A stretch of DNA of 64,000 bases from G963665085 sp963665085 (GTDB lineage Bacteria > Bacteroidota > Bacteroidia > Bacteroidales > JAAAOM01), in contig CAXXXS010000001.1 of assembly GCA_963665085.2 (NCBI GenBank), positions 620,001 through 684,000 on the forward strand. Reading direction: 5' to 3'. The number at the start of each line of letters is the position of its first letter. Positions within the stretch are counted from its first letter, which is position 1. Below are positions 63,649 to 64,000 of this stretch, in pieces. The notes beneath the pieces were generated by a model, which was not told where the DNA came from, searched no databases, and saw only the letters and a program-made list of their open reading frames with translations. The position numbers and the translations under genes are program-made.

Positions 63649-64000
63649 CTAATAAACTATAAATTTCCCGGAATTAAATTTATCGTCTGAAATAAATTTA
63701 TAATAATACGTGCCTTGTCTGTATTTACTAATGTTTACCTCAAAAATTAATTTATTTACATTGGATGTAATTTGATGCTGTTCAATAACTGCTCCGGAAG
63801 TGTTATAAATTACTAAGTCCCCTTCTTGTACATTTCCTCCAAAAGAGAAATAAATAAAATCACTTGCCGGATTTGGATATACATTACTAATTAAATCATC
63901 ATCAAATGAGATAGAATGTATACTTGTATGAAGTGGTAAACAAATCGAATCATTTATCTCGTTTCCATCAGACTCTGATTCAATAAATACACAAACATCA
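63649..64000 (-). CDS. C-terminal end of a T9SS-sorted secreted protein (partial)
   Basis: The minus strand is open for 117 codons up to the window edge, ending at TAG (63651-63649). It encodes a T9SS type A sorting domain: LISNVYPNPASDFIYFSF, GDLVIYNTSGAVI, and YRQGTYYYKFIS, ending GKFIVY. The start lies beyond base 64000, so the body and role of the protein cannot be told. It ends 69 bases upstream of the isomerase-like gene on the same strand. Confidence 0.8.
   Translation of the reverse strand, partial: DVCVFIESESDGNEINDSICLPLHTSIHSISFDDDLISNVYPNPASDFIYFSFGGNVQEGDLVIYNTSGAVIEQHQITSNVNKLIFEVNISKYRQGTYYYKFISDDKFNSGKFIVY

Overview
The window is AT-rich bacterial DNA from a member of the Bacteroidota, most likely an anaerobic or facultative marine-type Bacteroidales/Marinilabiliales relative. 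The evidence is type IX secretion (T9SS) sorting domains on several secreted proteins, a TonB-dependent barrel with a carboxypeptidase-like N-terminal domain, TAnnTTTG-type -7 promoter boxes, [FeFe]-hydrogenase maturation genes, and a RicT-HolB gene pair. Species cannot be named from the sequence. Genes are dense: no gene-free stretch exceeds 300 bases, and there are no rRNA genes, CRISPR arrays or recognisable insertion sequences.

Layout. 0.1-3.9 kb: TM1266-type regulator, hydG (interrupted by a one-base frameshift near base 500), a split-Soret-like cytochrome and a Tat-exported sugar isomerase-like protein. 4.1-12.4 kb: envelope and secreted proteins: an outer-membrane TonB-type barrel, a membrane-anchored AraC regulator, a lipoprotein, a large C10 (streptopain-like) protease with a T9SS tail, and two small exported proteins. 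12.4-17.4 kb: an Lnt-like amidase, a LuxR regulator, an AbiEi/AbiEii toxin-antitoxin pair behind a 25-bp palindrome, and a CE6-type esterase. 17.4-24.5 kb, minus strand: hydE and a full sufBCDSE plus DUF59 iron-sulfur assembly cluster with a 23-bp palindrome at its promoter. 24.6-31.8 kb: thiL, a CoA-transferase, ricT, holB, pgk, proC.

31.8-45.5 kb holds the most interesting block: six abutting or overlapping minus-strand genes that read as one 13.6-kb operon. In transcription order they encode an ATP/ADP-carrier-like membrane protein fused to HEAT repeats and a cyclic-nucleotide-binding-like domain, a protein of three TIR-like modules, a membrane-anchored nSTAND1 NTPase with a coiled coil and WD40 propeller, an outer-membrane barrel, a propeller-like lipoprotein, and a very large PKD/Ig-like T9SS-exported protein. 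No described system known to me has this composition. It looks like a signalling or conflict machine reaching from cytoplasm to cell surface.

45.6-64 kb is mainly housekeeping: queuosine-precursor transporter, aroK, topoisomerase IV parC/parE, a membrane MutS-like ATPase, a Rossmann-like protein with plsC, SUI1/YciH, an S9 peptidase, glnS, folB, a CWC protein, tRNA-Cys, a DUF3267-like protease, a hydroxypyruvate isomerase-like protein, and the tail of another T9SS cargo running off the window.

Iron-sulfur chemistry is a recurring theme: HydG, HydE, Suf, DUF59 and probably RicT all depend on it or supply it.
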